Origin: VYDC01 sp963667515
GTDB lineage: Bacteria > Chloroflexota > Dehalococcoidia > UBA2979
Direction of reading: 5' to 3'
Length of the DNA stretch: 64,000 nt
Assembly: GCA_963667515.2 (NCBI GenBank)
Contig: CAXXXY010000005.1
Span: 124,001-188,000 of the forward strand
In this document: positions 9,561 through 18,754 of the stretch, piece after piece
How positions within the stretch are numbered: the first letter of the stretch is position 1
Layout: every line of letters starts with the position of its first letter
Program-made: the position numbers and the translations under genes
Notes under the pieces: generated by a model
What the model saw: only the letters and a program-made list of their open reading frames with translations
What the model was told of the DNA's origin: nothing
The model's database searches: none

Positions 9561-10331
9561 ATGACCGCCGAGCCTGCGCGCGAGCTGACCGCGCTCTACG
9601 AGGAGATCGCGGACTGCCCCAACTGCCCCCTCGCACGGACACGCACGCAGACGGTGCCGGGCACCGGCCCCGCGCCCGCGGAGGTGATGTGCATCGGCGA
9701 GGCGCCAGGAGCGCGCGAGGACCAGCTCGGGCTGCCCTTCGTGGGGCCGGCGGGCCGCTTCCTCGACGAGTTGCTCGCCTCGGCGGGGCTCTCGCGCGAG
9801 AGCGTCTACATCGCGAACATTGTGAAGTGCCGCCCGCCCGAGAACCGCGACCCGCAGCCCGACGAGATCGCGGCCTGCCGCGGCTACCTCGACCGGCAGA
9901 TCGAGCTGGTCGACCCGAAGGTGATCGTGACGCTCGGCCGCTTCTCGATGGCGCGCTGGTTCCCCGGCGAGAGCATCGGGGGCATCCACGGGCAGGCGCG
10001 GCGCATCGGCGGCCGCGTCGTGATGCCGATGTACCACCCGGCGGCGGCGCTCCACCGCGGCGACCTGCGCCCCGTGATCGTCGCGGACTTCGCGCAGCTC
10101 CCGGGCTTGCTCGCGGCGGCGCGTGGCGAGGGCGACGCGAGCGCTGCCGCGACGGCGCCGGCCACATCGACACCGCGGGCGGCTCCGTCGACGGCGACGG
10201 GGGCGACCGACGCTCGCCCCGCTGCCACGGGATCGACGCCCCGCGCGTCGGCGGCGCCGCCCGCGGGAGCGCCGCCGCTCGCCACCATCCCGGACGCCGA
10301 AGGATCGACGGAGCAGGCGTCGCTGCTCTGA
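9561..10331 (+). CDS. Family-4 uracil-DNA glycosylase (iron-sulfur type)
   Basis: Removes uracil from DNA. 256 residues, with the catalytic fold in about the first 190. Motifs: GEAPGAREDQLGLPFVGPAG (motif with the active-site region), NIVKCRPPENRDP and the C-terminal MYHPAAALHR. Cysteines in CPNC, KCRPPE and AACRGY match the four 4Fe-4S ligands of the family. The last 65 residues are a low-complexity Ala/Thr/Pro tail of no known role. The 263 bases upstream hold no gene. Confidence 0.9.
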   Translation: MTAEPARELTALYEEIADCPNCPLARTRTQTVPGTGPAPAEVMCIGEAPGAREDQLGLPFVGPAGRFLDELLASAGLSRESVYIANIVKCRPPENRDPQPDEIAACRGYLDRQIELVDPKVIVTLGRFSMARWFPGESIGGIHGQARRIGGRVVMPMYHPAAALHRGDLRPVIVADFAQLPGLLAAARGEGDASAAATAPATSTPRAAPSTATGATDARPAATGSTPRASAAPPAGAPPLATIPDAEGSTEQASLL

Positions 10332-10430
10332 GGGGCGCTGCTCCGGCGGTCGCTGCTCTCGCGGTCACCGCTCTGGGCGGCCCGCCCCCGAGCAGGCTGC
10401 CCCACGCCCATGCGAGTTGACGGAGGAACG

Positions 10431-12092
10431 ATGACGAACGCCGGCGCGCTGCGCGTGATCCCGCTGGGCGGACTGGGCGAGATCGGCCGCAACATGATGC
10501 TCTACGAGCACGGCGGCAGCGCGATCGCCGTCGACGTGGGCCTGCTCTTCCCCGACACCGAGCACCTCGGCGTCGACATCATCATCCCCGAGATCACCTA
10601 CCTCACCCGCGACCCCTCGCTGCTGAAGGCCATCTTCCTCACGCACGGCCACGAGGACCACATCGGCGCGCTGCCCTTCCTGCTGCACGAGATCAACGTG
10701 CCCGTGTTCTGCTCGCGGCTCACGCGCGGGCTGATCGAGGTGAAGCTGCGAGAGCACAAGCTGCTCGACCAGACGCAGATCACGGTGCTGGAGCCCGGCC
10801 AGCGGGTCACCATCGGCCCGTTCACCATCGAGCCTTTCCTCGTCTCGCACTCGATCCCGGACGCGGGCGGCTTCATCATCGAGACGCCGCTGGGCGACGT
10901 GGTGCACACCGGTGACTTCAAGATCGACCACACCCCCGTGATGGGGCAGCACACCGACCTCCCGCGGCTCGCCGAGGCCGGTCGCACGGGCGTGCTGCTG
11001 ATGACCGCCGACTCCACCTACGCCGAGATCGAGGGCTTCACCCCCTCCGAGCAGATCGTCGCCGAGACGCTCGACCGCGCGATCGGCGCCGCCGAGGGCC
11101 GCGTCGTGGTCACCACCTTCGCCTCGCTGATCTCGCGCGTGCAGATGGTGCTCGACGCGGCGGTCCGGCACGGGCGCCGCGTCTTCGTCACGGGGCGCTC
11201 GATGGTCAACAACGTGCAGATGGCGCGCGACCTGGGCTACCTGCAGGCGCCGCCCGACACGTTCATGAACCAGCGCCAGCTCGCCTCGCAGCCCGACTCG
11301 AAGACGATCATCGTGTGCACCGGGTCGCAGGGGGAGCCGACCTCCGCGCTGACGCGGATGGCGAACGGCAGCCACCCCGTCGTCACGATCCAGGAGGCCG
11401 ACACCGTCATCCTCTCCTCGAACCCCGTGCCGGGGAACGAGAAGCAGGTCTACCGCAACATCGACTCCCTCTTCGAGCGCGGCGCCGACGTGATCTACAA
11501 CCGGCTGCAGTCGGTGCACGTGCGCGGCCACGCGGCGCGCGAGGAGCTGAAGATCGTGCACCGCCTGGTGCAGCCGCGCTACTTCGTGCCGATCCACGGC
11601 GAGTACCGCCACCTGGTGCTGCACCGCGAGCTCGCGCTGGAGCTGGGGATGGAGCCCGAGGACGCCTTCACCCTCACCGACGGCGACGTGCTGGAGATCG
11701 ACGAGGACGGCGCGCGCATGGTCGAGCGCGTCCCTGCCGATTATGTCTACGTCGACGGCCTCGGCGTCGGCGACGTGGACGAGTTCGTGCTGCGCGACCG
11801 CCAGAGCCTCTCGACGGACGGGATGCTGGTGGTCGTCGCCGCCGTCGACCGCCACACGGGTCGCCTCGTGCGCCCGCCCGAGGTGATGTCGCACGGTTTC
11901 GTCGGCCCCGACGAGGAGCCGGCGCTGCTGGAGGCGGTGCGCACCCTCGTCTCCAACGCCATCGGCGACGGCCCCGGCAGCCGCCGCGACTGGGCGGAGC
12001 TCCACGAGTCGCTGAAGGACGACGTGCTGACGCTGGTGCAGGCGCGCACCCACCGTCGCCCGATGGTGTTGCCCGTGATGATGGAGGTGTAA
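10431..12092 (+). CDS. rnj: Ribonuclease J
   Basis: Metallo-beta-lactamase-fold endo/5'-exoribonuclease of mRNA decay and rRNA maturation; 553 residues, usual length. Zinc ligands are visible in LTHGHEDHIG and HTGDFKID, and the beta-CASP part in STYAE..GFTPSE, TTFASLISRVQ and GSQGEPTSALTRM, with FVPIHGEYRHL towards the end. ATG chosen for GGAGG seven bases upstream. RNase J fits a lineage without RNase E dominance. Confidence 0.95.
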   Translation: MTNAGALRVIPLGGLGEIGRNMMLYEHGGSAIAVDVGLLFPDTEHLGVDIIIPEITYLTRDPSLLKAIFLTHGHEDHIGALPFLLHEINVPVFCSRLTRGLIEVKLREHKLLDQTQITVLEPGQRVTIGPFTIEPFLVSHSIPDAGGFIIETPLGDVVHTGDFKIDHTPVMGQHTDLPRLAEAGRTGVLLMTADSTYAEIEGFTPSEQIVAETLDRAIGAAEGRVVVTTFASLISRVQMVLDAAVRHGRRVFVTGRSMVNNVQMARDLGYLQAPPDTFMNQRQLASQPDSKTIIVCTGSQGEPTSALTRMANGSHPVVTIQEADTVILSSNPVPGNEKQVYRNIDSLFERGADVIYNRLQSVHVRGHAAREELKIVHRLVQPRYFVPIHGEYRHLVLHRELALELGMEPEDAFTLTDGDVLEIDEDGARMVERVPADYVYVDGLGVGDVDEFVLRDRQSLSTDGMLVVVAAVDRHTGRLVRPPEVMSHGFVGPDEEPALLEAVRTLVSNAIGDGPGSRRDWAELHESLKDDVLTLVQARTHRRPMVLPVMMEV

Positions 12093-12151
12093 CCTCCCCG
12101 TGGGCTCGTCGCGTCCCTGGCGGGGGCACGCGGCGGCCGAGGACTGAGGCG

Positions 12152-14782
12152 ATGGCCGACACCCGCAGCCCCCGCCGCGCGGCGATGCCGCGCCGTCGCT
12201 CCCCCTCGCGCGGCACGCAGCGAGGCCAGGGCGTCCCCGACATCGTGACCGTGGGCCGGTTGCTGCTGCGCCCGAGCGTATTCGGCGTGGCGCTGCTGCT
12301 GCTGGGCGCGCTCGTCCTTCCCGGCGCGATCGCGCTCCCCGACCCGCTGCTGGACGCGCGCGCCGGCCTCGTGCGCGCGCTCGGCGTGCACGCGGCGACC
12401 CTGGCGGTGCTGGCGGGAGCCGGCGGCGTGCTGCTGCTGCTCGGGCGGCGCGGCCCGCGGGCGCGGGCGCTGCTGTGGCGCCGCCGCCGCCACGCGCTGG
12501 GCGCCGCCGTGATGCTGGCGTTCAGCGCGGGACTGCTGGGGCTGTGGTCGCCCACCCTCACCCTCGATGGCGTCGATCTCGCCTCGAGCTCGGCGGGCGG
12601 CGCGCTCGGGCGCGCGCTGCCCAGCTGGCCGAGCGCGCTCGGCTGGCTGCTCGCGCTGCCCGCGGGCTTCGCGCTGCTCTGGCCGCGCACCGCCGCCCGG
12701 CTCGTTCGCGCTACGCCGGGCGCCGTCGCCTCGGCGGCCGGCCGCTCGTGGCGGCTGCGGCTCGATCGCCACGCGTGGCGCGGCGTCCGCGCGCTTGGCC
12801 GCGGCGTGGGCCGCGCGCCGGCCCTGCTTACCGCGCTCGTCGCGGCGGTGCAGCCGCGGCTGCCGGAGGAGCGACGGCGCGCCTCCGGTGAAGCCACGAT
12901 CGACGACCTCGCGGGCCCGCCCGAGCCCTCGCTGCTGGCGGTGCCGCAGGCGCCGACCCCCCGCGCCGAGCAGCTCGAGCCGCCCGCCGAGCAGGAGGAC
13001 GAGGCGCCCGCGACGCAGATCCAGATGGACCTGGAGCGACCCGCCGACGAGTGGCGCCACTCGGGCGACGGCTGGCAGCTCCCCACGCTCACGCTGCTGC
13101 AGGTCGGCGCCGACCAGGCCCGCTCGGCCACCGACAACGCGCGCCGCGCCGAGCTGATCGTCGACACGCTCGCCTCCTTCGGCGTCGACTCCTCGGTGGT
13201 GCAGGTCAACGAGGGCCCGACCGTGACGCAGTTCGGCGTCGAGCCGGGCTGGGACGTGCGGACGCGCTCCGTGGTGGAGCGCGATGCGCAGGGGCAGACG
13301 CTGCTCGACGACGCAGGGCAGCCGCGCACCCGCGACATCGAGACGGCGCGCACCCGCATCCGGGTCTCGCGCATCACCGCGCTGCAGAACGACCTGGCGC
13401 TGGCGCTCGCCGCGCCCTCGCTGCGCATCGAGGCGCCGGTGCCGGGCAAGCCCATCGTCGGCATCGAGGTGCCGAACCGCTCCGCGGCCGTCGTCTCGCT
13501 GCGCTCGGTGCTGGAGTCGCCGACGTTCGCGAAGGCGCGGACGAAGGCGGCGCTCCCGGTCGCGCTCGGCGTCGGCGTCTCCGGCGAGCCCGTCGTCGCC
13601 GACCTCGCGACGATGCCGCACCTGCTGATCGCGGGCGCCACCGGCTCGGGCAAGTCGGTCTGCCTCTCGGGCATCATCACCAGCCTCCTGATGAACTACT
13701 CGCCGCAGGAGCTGCGGCTGGTGCTGATCGACCCCAAGCGCGTGGAGCTCACCCCCTTCGCCGACGTGCCGCACCTCGCCTTCTCGGAGATCGTGGTCGA
13801 CATGGAGCGCGTGGTCGGCACGCTGCAGGCCGTCATCAACGAGATGGAGTCGCGCTACCGCCGCTTCGCGCAGGCGAGCGTCCGCAACGTCGCGCGCTAC
13901 AACGAGCAGAACCCCGGGCGCCCGCTCCCCTACTGGGTGATCGTGGTCGACGAGCTCGCCGACCTGATGATGGCGGCGCCGTTCCAGGTGGAGGCGCAGC
14001 TCGTGCGGCTGGCGCAGCTGGCGCGGGCGACCGGCATCCACCTCGTGGTCGCCACGCAGCGCCCCTCGGTGGACGTGATCACGGGGCTGATCAAGGCGAA
14101 CTTCCCGACCCGCATCGCCTTCGCGGTCGCCTCGCAGGTGGACTCGCGCACGGTGCTCGACCACGGCGGCGCGGAGAAGCTGCTGGGCCGCGGCGACATG
14201 CTGTTCCAGGCGCCCGACGCGCAGAAGCCGATGCGGCTGCAGGGCGTCTACGTCGCCGACCCCGAGATCGAGGCCGTCGCCGCGTTCTGGACGGCCGACC
14301 GCTTCGCCTCGCTCGCGCCGGTGAAGCACGACGAGCTGCTGCGCGAGGCGGAGCGCCAGGTCGCCGAGGAGCTCGATGCCGGCGGGTCGGGCGGCCTCGT
14401 CGAGCCGGACGACCCGATGCTCGCGCGCGCCACCGCGCTGCTGCGCGAGCACGAGCGCGTCTCCACCAGCCTGCTCCAGCGCAAGCTGCGCATCGGCTAC
14501 CCGCGCGCCGCCCGGCTGATGGACGAGCTGGAGCAGCGCGGACTCGTGGCCGGCTCCGAGGCCGGCGGCAGCTCACGCACGGTGCTGCTCGACGCGGCCG
14601 AGGGCACGGCGGCGCCGCGCGAGCCGGAGCGGCAGCCCACGACGGTCGAGCGCAGCGCTCGCGCTCACGACGGCTCGCCCGCGTCGGCGGCGCCGCCCGA
14701 GCAGGAGCGGCAGCCCGCCACCGTCGAGCGCAGCGCCCGCGACGGCTACCCCGCCTTCCCCCGCCCCTTCGACGCCGACTGA
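12152..14782 (+). CDS. ftsK: DNA translocase FtsK/SpoIIIE
   Basis: Septal DNA pump that clears chromosomes at division; 876 residues. Several N-terminal membrane helices (about residues 35-190), a Pro/Glu/Ala linker, then the RecA-like motor with Walker A AGATGSGKS and Walker B WVIVVDELADLMM, and a C-terminal gamma winged helix (ALLREHERVSTSLLQRKLRIGYPRA). The last 55 residues contain two ERQP(T/A)TVERSAR copies encoded by the dispersed repeat at 14624-14738, a tail not found in the family. Confidence 0.95.
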   Translation: MADTRSPRRAAMPRRRSPSRGTQRGQGVPDIVTVGRLLLRPSVFGVALLLLGALVLPGAIALPDPLLDARAGLVRALGVHAATLAVLAGAGGVLLLLGRRGPRARALLWRRRRHALGAAVMLAFSAGLLGLWSPTLTLDGVDLASSSAGGALGRALPSWPSALGWLLALPAGFALLWPRTAARLVRATPGAVASAAGRSWRLRLDRHAWRGVRALGRGVGRAPALLTALVAAVQPRLPEERRRASGEATIDDLAGPPEPSLLAVPQAPTPRAEQLEPPAEQEDEAPATQIQMDLERPADEWRHSGDGWQLPTLTLLQVGADQARSATDNARRAELIVDTLASFGVDSSVVQVNEGPTVTQFGVEPGWDVRTRSVVERDAQGQTLLDDAGQPRTRDIETARTRIRVSRITALQNDLALALAAPSLRIEAPVPGKPIVGIEVPNRSAAVVSLRSVLESPTFAKARTKAALPVALGVGVSGEPVVADLATMPHLLIAGATGSGKSVCLSGIITSLLMNYSPQELRLVLIDPKRVELTPFADVPHLAFSEIVVDMERVVGTLQAVINEMESRYRRFAQASVRNVARYNEQNPGRPLPYWVIVVDELADLMMAAPFQVEAQLVRLAQLARATGIHLVVATQRPSVDVITGLIKANFPTRIAFAVASQVDSRTVLDHGGAEKLLGRGDMLFQAPDAQKPMRLQGVYVADPEIEAVAAFWTADRFASLAPVKHDELLREAERQVAEELDAGGSGGLVEPDDPMLARATALLREHERVSTSLLQRKLRIGYPRAARLMDELEQRGLVAGSEAGGSSRTVLLDAAEGTAAPREPERQPTTVERSARAHDGSPASAAPPEQERQPATVERSARDGYPAFPRPFDAD
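14624..14738 (+). repeat. Two in-frame copies of the dispersed repeat arm inside ftsK
   Basis: Copies at about 14624-14660 and 14701-14738 read GGAGCGGCAGCCC...GTCGAGCGCAGCGC, matching the right arms at 1154-1190 and 27407-27440. Here they are direct repeats, not inverted, and stay open in the ftsK frame. Confidence 0.65.
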
Positions 14783-14985
14783 CGCACCGCCGCTCGCTGC
14801 GCCGAGCGGGCTCGGCGCGGCCGTTCGGGGGAGGCGGTGAGGAGATGGACAGAGATCTCGCCGCGGGGTGCGAAGCCCGGCCCGGAGCGCGCCACCAGCC
14901 GTGACAGGCACCGTGGCCCGAGAGGGTAAGCCCCGGCCGCTTGGCTCCCAAAAGCCCGCATCGCGCCAGGAGTCCGGGCTTCGCG

Positions 14986-15025
14986 GCACGAAGAAGGCCC
15001 CGCTCTCGCGGGGCCTTCTTCGTGC
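14986..15025. terminator. Strong hairpin after ftsK
   Basis: A perfect 18-bp stem (14986-15003 with 15008-15025) and a TCTC loop; top strand begins GCACGAAGAAGGCCCCGC. It lies about 200 bases past the ftsK stop and can act in both directions. A weaker hairpin with a T-run on the minus strand lies at about 14950-14980 (AGCCCG...CGGGCT). Confidence 0.8.
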
Positions 15026-15171
15026 GCCCGAACGGCGCTCGGGCGCCGCCCTCGAGCGCGCCGTTCGTGCCGCCGTGCACATCCGCGAGCGACGATGCGA
15101 CCGCGAGCGAGCGCGCGAGCTGCGGCGTCGGCAGCGAGCCGCTCGGCCGCCGCCTCGCCCGGCCCGCGACG

Positions 15172-15463
15172 TTGCCTCGCGGCGCCACGCGGCCGATAGT
15201 GTGCGCACGCGGGCGATACGCCGCGATCCCAGAGGGAGGAGGTGCCCTGCCCTTGGACCAGGAAGATTCACAGGCGGCGTCGCTCCTCGCCACGCGGCGA
15301 CCAGCGTAGAGGGCGCACTACCCCGGGCATCCGCGGACGGCCGTCTGGCCGTGCTCCAGCGGAGCCCCCTCGGCACCATCGTGCCGGCACCCATCGCCGA
15401 CGCGCGGGCGTTGGGGTGGCGGGCGAGCGACAGTGTGACGGGCCCCGGTCCCCCGGGGCCCGT
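15172..15463 (+). other. Candidate small transcript with promoter, 18-codon ORF and terminator
   Basis: The 474 bases between ftsK's terminator and the uvrB stop have no ordinary gene, but hold an ordered set of signals: TTGCCT (15172-15177), a 17-base spacer, GATAGT (15195-15200), a strong GGGAGGAGG (15234-15242), a TTG-started 18-codon frame to the TAG at 15307-15309, and the terminator at 15438-15463. This would give an RNA of about 255 nt. No known RNA family was recognised. It could be a small RNA, a peptide gene or chance. Confidence 0.35.
15438..15463. terminator. Hairpin terminator beyond uvrB
   Basis: Perfect 11-bp stem ACGGGCCCCGG / CCGGGGCCCGT with a four-base loop, followed by TT on the plus strand. 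It lies 37 bases past the uvrB stop and may also end the plus-strand transcript described at 15172-15463. Confidence 0.75.
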
Positions 15464-15499
15464 TTGCGTACCCGTCCCGTCGAGAGCAAGGGCGAGGCG

Positions 15500-17617
15500 C
15501 TAGCGGCGGCGGCGGGTGCGGCCGCGGCGCACGCCGCCGGTGCCAGAGGCGGGGCGCTCCGGCGCCAGCCGGCGCAGGCCCGCGGGCGCCTGGCCCAGCA
15601 GCTCGCCGCGCAGCTCCATGACCTGGTCGCGCAGCAGCGCCGCGCGCTCGAACTGGAGGTCGCGGGCGGCGTCCTGCATCTGCCGCTCCAGCTCGCCGAT
15701 CAGCCGCTCCTGCTCCTCGCGTGGGAGGTCGGAGGCGGCGGTGTACGGCGCCTCCTGCTCGGCGACGCCCCGCAGCCGGTCGGTGATGTCGCGGATCGTC
15801 TTCTCGATGCCCTGCGGCGTGATGCCGTGCTCCTCGTTGTAGCGCTCCTGCAGGTCGCGCCGGCGCTCCGTCTCGTCCAGCGCGCGGCGCATCGAGTCCG
15901 TGACCACGTCGGCGTAGAGGATCGCCCGCCCTCGCGGGTGCCGCGCGGCGCGACCGATGGTCTGCACCAGCGAGCCCGACGAGCGCAGAAAGCCCTCCTT
16001 GTCGGCGTCGAGCACGCACACCAGCGACACCTCGGGGAGGTCCAGGCCCTCGCGCAGCAGGTTGATGCCCACCACCACGTCGTAGCTGCCGGCGCGCAGA
16101 TCGCGCAGGATCTCGACGCGCTCGAGCGTGTCGATCTCGGAGTGCAGGTACATCGCGCGCACCCCCATCTCCTGCAGGTAGTCGGTGAGGTCCTCGGCCA
16201 TCTTCTTGGTGAGGGTGGTGACCAGCGAGCGCTCGCCGCGCTCGGCGCCCGCCGTCACCTCGGCGTGCAGGTCGTCGATCTGGCCACGCGTCGGCCGCAC
16301 CTCGAGCGCGGGCTCCACCAGGCCGGTGGGGCGAATCAGCTGCTCCACCACCTGCGTCGAGTGCTCCAGCTCGTAGGGGCCCGGGGTCGCCGAGACGAAG
16401 ACGACCTGGTTGAGGTGCTGCTCGAACTCCTCGAAGGAGAGCGGCCGGTTGTCGAGCGCCGAGGGCAGGCGGAAGCCGAAGTCCACAAGCGTGCTCTTGC
16501 GCGAGATGTCGCCGTGGTACATGCCGCCGAGCTGCGGGACGGCGACGTGCGACTCGTCGATGAACAGTAGCCAGTCGTCCGGGAAGTAGTGCAGCAGCGT
16601 CCACGGCGTAGAGCCCGGATCGCGCGCCTGCAGGTGCCGCGAGTAGTTCTCGATCCCCGAGCAGTAGCCGGCTTCGCGCATGGTCTCCAGGTCGTAGCGG
16701 GTGCGCTCCTCCAGCCGCTGCGCCTCCAGCAGCTTCCCACCGCGCCGCAGCTCGCCGAGCTGCGTGCCGAGTTCCTCCTCGATCGAGACGATCGCCTGGC
16801 CCAGCCGGTCCTCGGAGGTAACGAAGTGCTTGGCGGGGTAGACGGCGGCGTGGTCCGACTCGCCGAGGATCTCGCCGGTGAGCGGGTCGAGCTGGGCGAT
16901 GCGCTCGATCTCGTCGCCCCAGAAGTCGACGCGCAGCCCCGTGTCCTCGTTGGCCGGGAAGATCGTCAGCGAGTCGCCGCGCACGCGGAAGGTGCCGCGC
17001 ACCGGGTTCATGTCGTTGCGCTCGTACTGCATCGCGATCAACTGGCGCACCAGCGAGTTGCGGTTCACCCGCCGCCCGCGATGCAGCCGCGCCACGAACG
17101 ACTGGTACTCGCCCGGCTCGCCGAGGCCGTAGATGCACGACACCGAGGCGACGATGATCACGTCGCGCCGCTCGAAGAGGGCGCGCGTCGCCGCGTGCCG
17201 CATCTTGTCGATCTCCTCGTTGATGTCGGCGTCCTTGGCGATGTAGGTGTCCGTGCGTGGGACGTACGCCTCGGGCTGGTAGTAGTCGTAGTAGGAGACG
17301 AAGTACTCGACCGCGTTGTGCGGGAAGAAGTCGCGGAACTCGGCGACGAGCTGCGCCGCGAGCGTGCGGTTGGGCGCGATCACTAGCGAGGGCCGCTGTC
17401 GCTGCGCGATCACGTTCGCCATGGTGAAGGTCTTGCCGGAGCCGGTCACGCCCAGCAGCGTCTGCATGCGGTCGCCGCGATCGAGGCCCGCGACGAGCTG
17501 CTCGATGGCGCGCGGCTGGTCGCCCGTCGCAGCGAAGTCGGAGACGAGCTCGAAGGGGCGCCCCTCGTCGCTCGCGAGGTGCGCTCCGGCGGGGCCGCCC
17601 TCGGCAGGTGTGGTCAC
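15500..17617 (-). CDS. uvrB: Excinuclease ABC subunit B
   Basis: Damage-verification helicase of nucleotide excision repair; 705 residues. Motifs: GVTGSGKT (Walker A), the YYDYYQPEAYVP beta-hairpin region that clamps DNA, the helicase motifs LFIDESH and VGINLLREGLDLPE, and a C-terminal UVR domain (LERQMQDAARDLQFERAALLRD) that contacts UvrC/UvrA. The GTG at 17617 was chosen (start VTTPAEGG) since GAGG lies upstream; the frame stays open another 45 codons without homologous content. Confidence 0.95.
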   Translation of the reverse strand: MTTPAEGGPAGAHLASDEGRPFELVSDFAATGDQPRAIEQLVAGLDRGDRMQTLLGVTGSGKTFTMANVIAQRQRPSLVIAPNRTLAAQLVAEFRDFFPHNAVEYFVSYYDYYQPEAYVPRTDTYIAKDADINEEIDKMRHAATRALFERRDVIIVASVSCIYGLGEPGEYQSFVARLHRGRRVNRNSLVRQLIAMQYERNDMNPVRGTFRVRGDSLTIFPANEDTGLRVDFWGDEIERIAQLDPLTGEILGESDHAAVYPAKHFVTSEDRLGQAIVSIEEELGTQLGELRRGGKLLEAQRLEERTRYDLETMREAGYCSGIENYSRHLQARDPGSTPWTLLHYFPDDWLLFIDESHVAVPQLGGMYHGDISRKSTLVDFGFRLPSALDNRPLSFEEFEQHLNQVVFVSATPGPYELEHSTQVVEQLIRPTGLVEPALEVRPTRGQIDDLHAEVTAGAERGERSLVTTLTKKMAEDLTDYLQEMGVRAMYLHSEIDTLERVEILRDLRAGSYDVVVGINLLREGLDLPEVSLVCVLDADKEGFLRSSGSLVQTIGRAARHPRGRAILYADVVTDSMRRALDETERRRDLQERYNEEHGITPQGIEKTIRDITDRLRGVAEQEAPYTAASDLPREEQERLIGELERQMQDAARDLQFERAALLRDQVMELRGELLGQAPAGLRRLAPERPASGTGGVRRGRTRRRR

Positions 17618-17782
17618 GGCTCGTCCTCGTCGCGGCTCAGCTCGTGGCGGGTCGTCGCCGTCGGGCAGCATCTGCCCGGCACAGGGGCGCCGGGCACGCC
17701 CATCGCGGCGCCCGGCCCGCCGAGCACGCCCATCGTGGCACGCGGCCGCCACGCCTCTGCCCCCCGAATAGAATAACGCGCG

Positions 17783-18754
17783 CTAGGCGTCCGCCGCGGC
17801 GGAGGGCGGCGCGGACGGCGCGGTCACGACGCGGTTGCGGCCGCCGCGCTTGGCCGCGTAGAGCGCGTCGTCGGCGAGCCGCACCAGCTCGCGCTCGGCG
17901 TCGTCGGGCGCGAGGGCGTCGAGGGGGCCCGGCCGCTCCAGCGCGGCGACGCCGACCGAGACGGTGACGCGCAGCGCCTCCCCGCCGCCCAGCGCGAACA
18001 GTTGCCCCGCCATGGCCGCGCGCAGCTTCTCCGCGACAACCTCGGCCTCGGCGCAGGTCGTCTCCGGCAGCAGCACCACCAGCTCCTCGCCGCCGTAGCG
18101 CGCGACCACGTCCGAGGTGCGCAGCGCGGCGCCGATCGCCGTCGCCGTCTGCGCCAGCACGCGGTCGCCGGCGGGGTGGCCGTGCTCGTCGTTGACGCGC
18201 TTGAAGTGATCGAGGTCGAGCATCAGGAGCGCCAGCGGTCGCTCGTAGCGCGCCGAGCGCCGCAGCTCCGCGCCCAGCCGCTCGAAGAAGGCGCGGCGGT
18301 TGAGCAGCCCCGTGAGCGCGTCCGTCACCGCGAGCCGCTGCAGCTCGGCGCGGGCGCCGCGCAGCGCGGCCGCCGTGGAGACGAGCCGCCGCTCGCGGCC
18401 CGAGGCGACGCGCGCCGACAGCGTCATCTGCAGCAGCAGCGCCGCCGCGAAGACCGTGATGCCGAAGCCCCAGACGTGCAGCGGCACGCCGAGCACCGGC
18501 GTGCGCCACGCCGTCGCGCGGTCGGAGGCGCCGGAGAGCTCCATCGCCGCCACCACCGCGGCCGCGAGCAGCGCCCCGGCGAGCACGACCCAGCGCTCGC
18601 GGACGACGCGGCGCATGCGCGCGCCCCCCACGTCGAGGCCGGCGCCGGCGACTGCCGCATCGCCCGCCAGCGGATCGAGCGCGAGCGGGGCGCCCGTCGC
18701 CGCGTCGCGGCCGGGCGACTCGCCGCGGGGCGGCTCCGCGCCCACCTCGCGCAT
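17783..18754 (-). CDS. Membrane GGDEF protein, probable diguanylate cyclase
   Basis: Probably makes the second messenger cyclic di-GMP. 323 residues: two membrane helices at about residues 50-72 and 83-105, then a complete GGDEF domain from about residue 150, with LDLDHFKRVND (metal/substrate site) and the active loop RYGGEELVVLLPE (GGEEL, an active variant). No RxxD inhibitory site was seen before the loop. It overlaps ruvA by an ATGA, so it occupies the slot where ruvB often lies. No EAL domain or c-di-GMP effector is apparent in this window. Confidence 0.88.
   Translation of the reverse strand: MREVGAEPPRGESPGRDAATGAPLALDPLAGDAAVAGAGLDVGGARMRRVVRERWVVLAGALLAAAVVAAMELSGASDRATAWRTPVLGVPLHVWGFGITVFAAALLLQMTLSARVASGRERRLVSTAAALRGARAELQRLAVTDALTGLLNRRAFFERLGAELRRSARYERPLALLMLDLDHFKRVNDEHGHPAGDRVLAQTATAIGAALRTSDVVARYGGEELVVLLPETTCAEAEVVAEKLRAAMAGQLFALGGGEALRVTVSVGVAALERPGPLDALAPDDAERELVRLADDALYAAKRGGRNRVVTAPSAPPSAAADA

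Noticed and set aside
14886..14985. Possible riboswitch or structured RNA after ftsK
   Set aside because: No recognised aptamer core; only hairpins consistent with termination.
15253..15309. Signal recognition particle RNA or tmRNA in the ftsK-uvrB gap
   Set aside because: Lacks the conserved SRP GGAAGGAAGCA-type loop and any tRNA-like ends.
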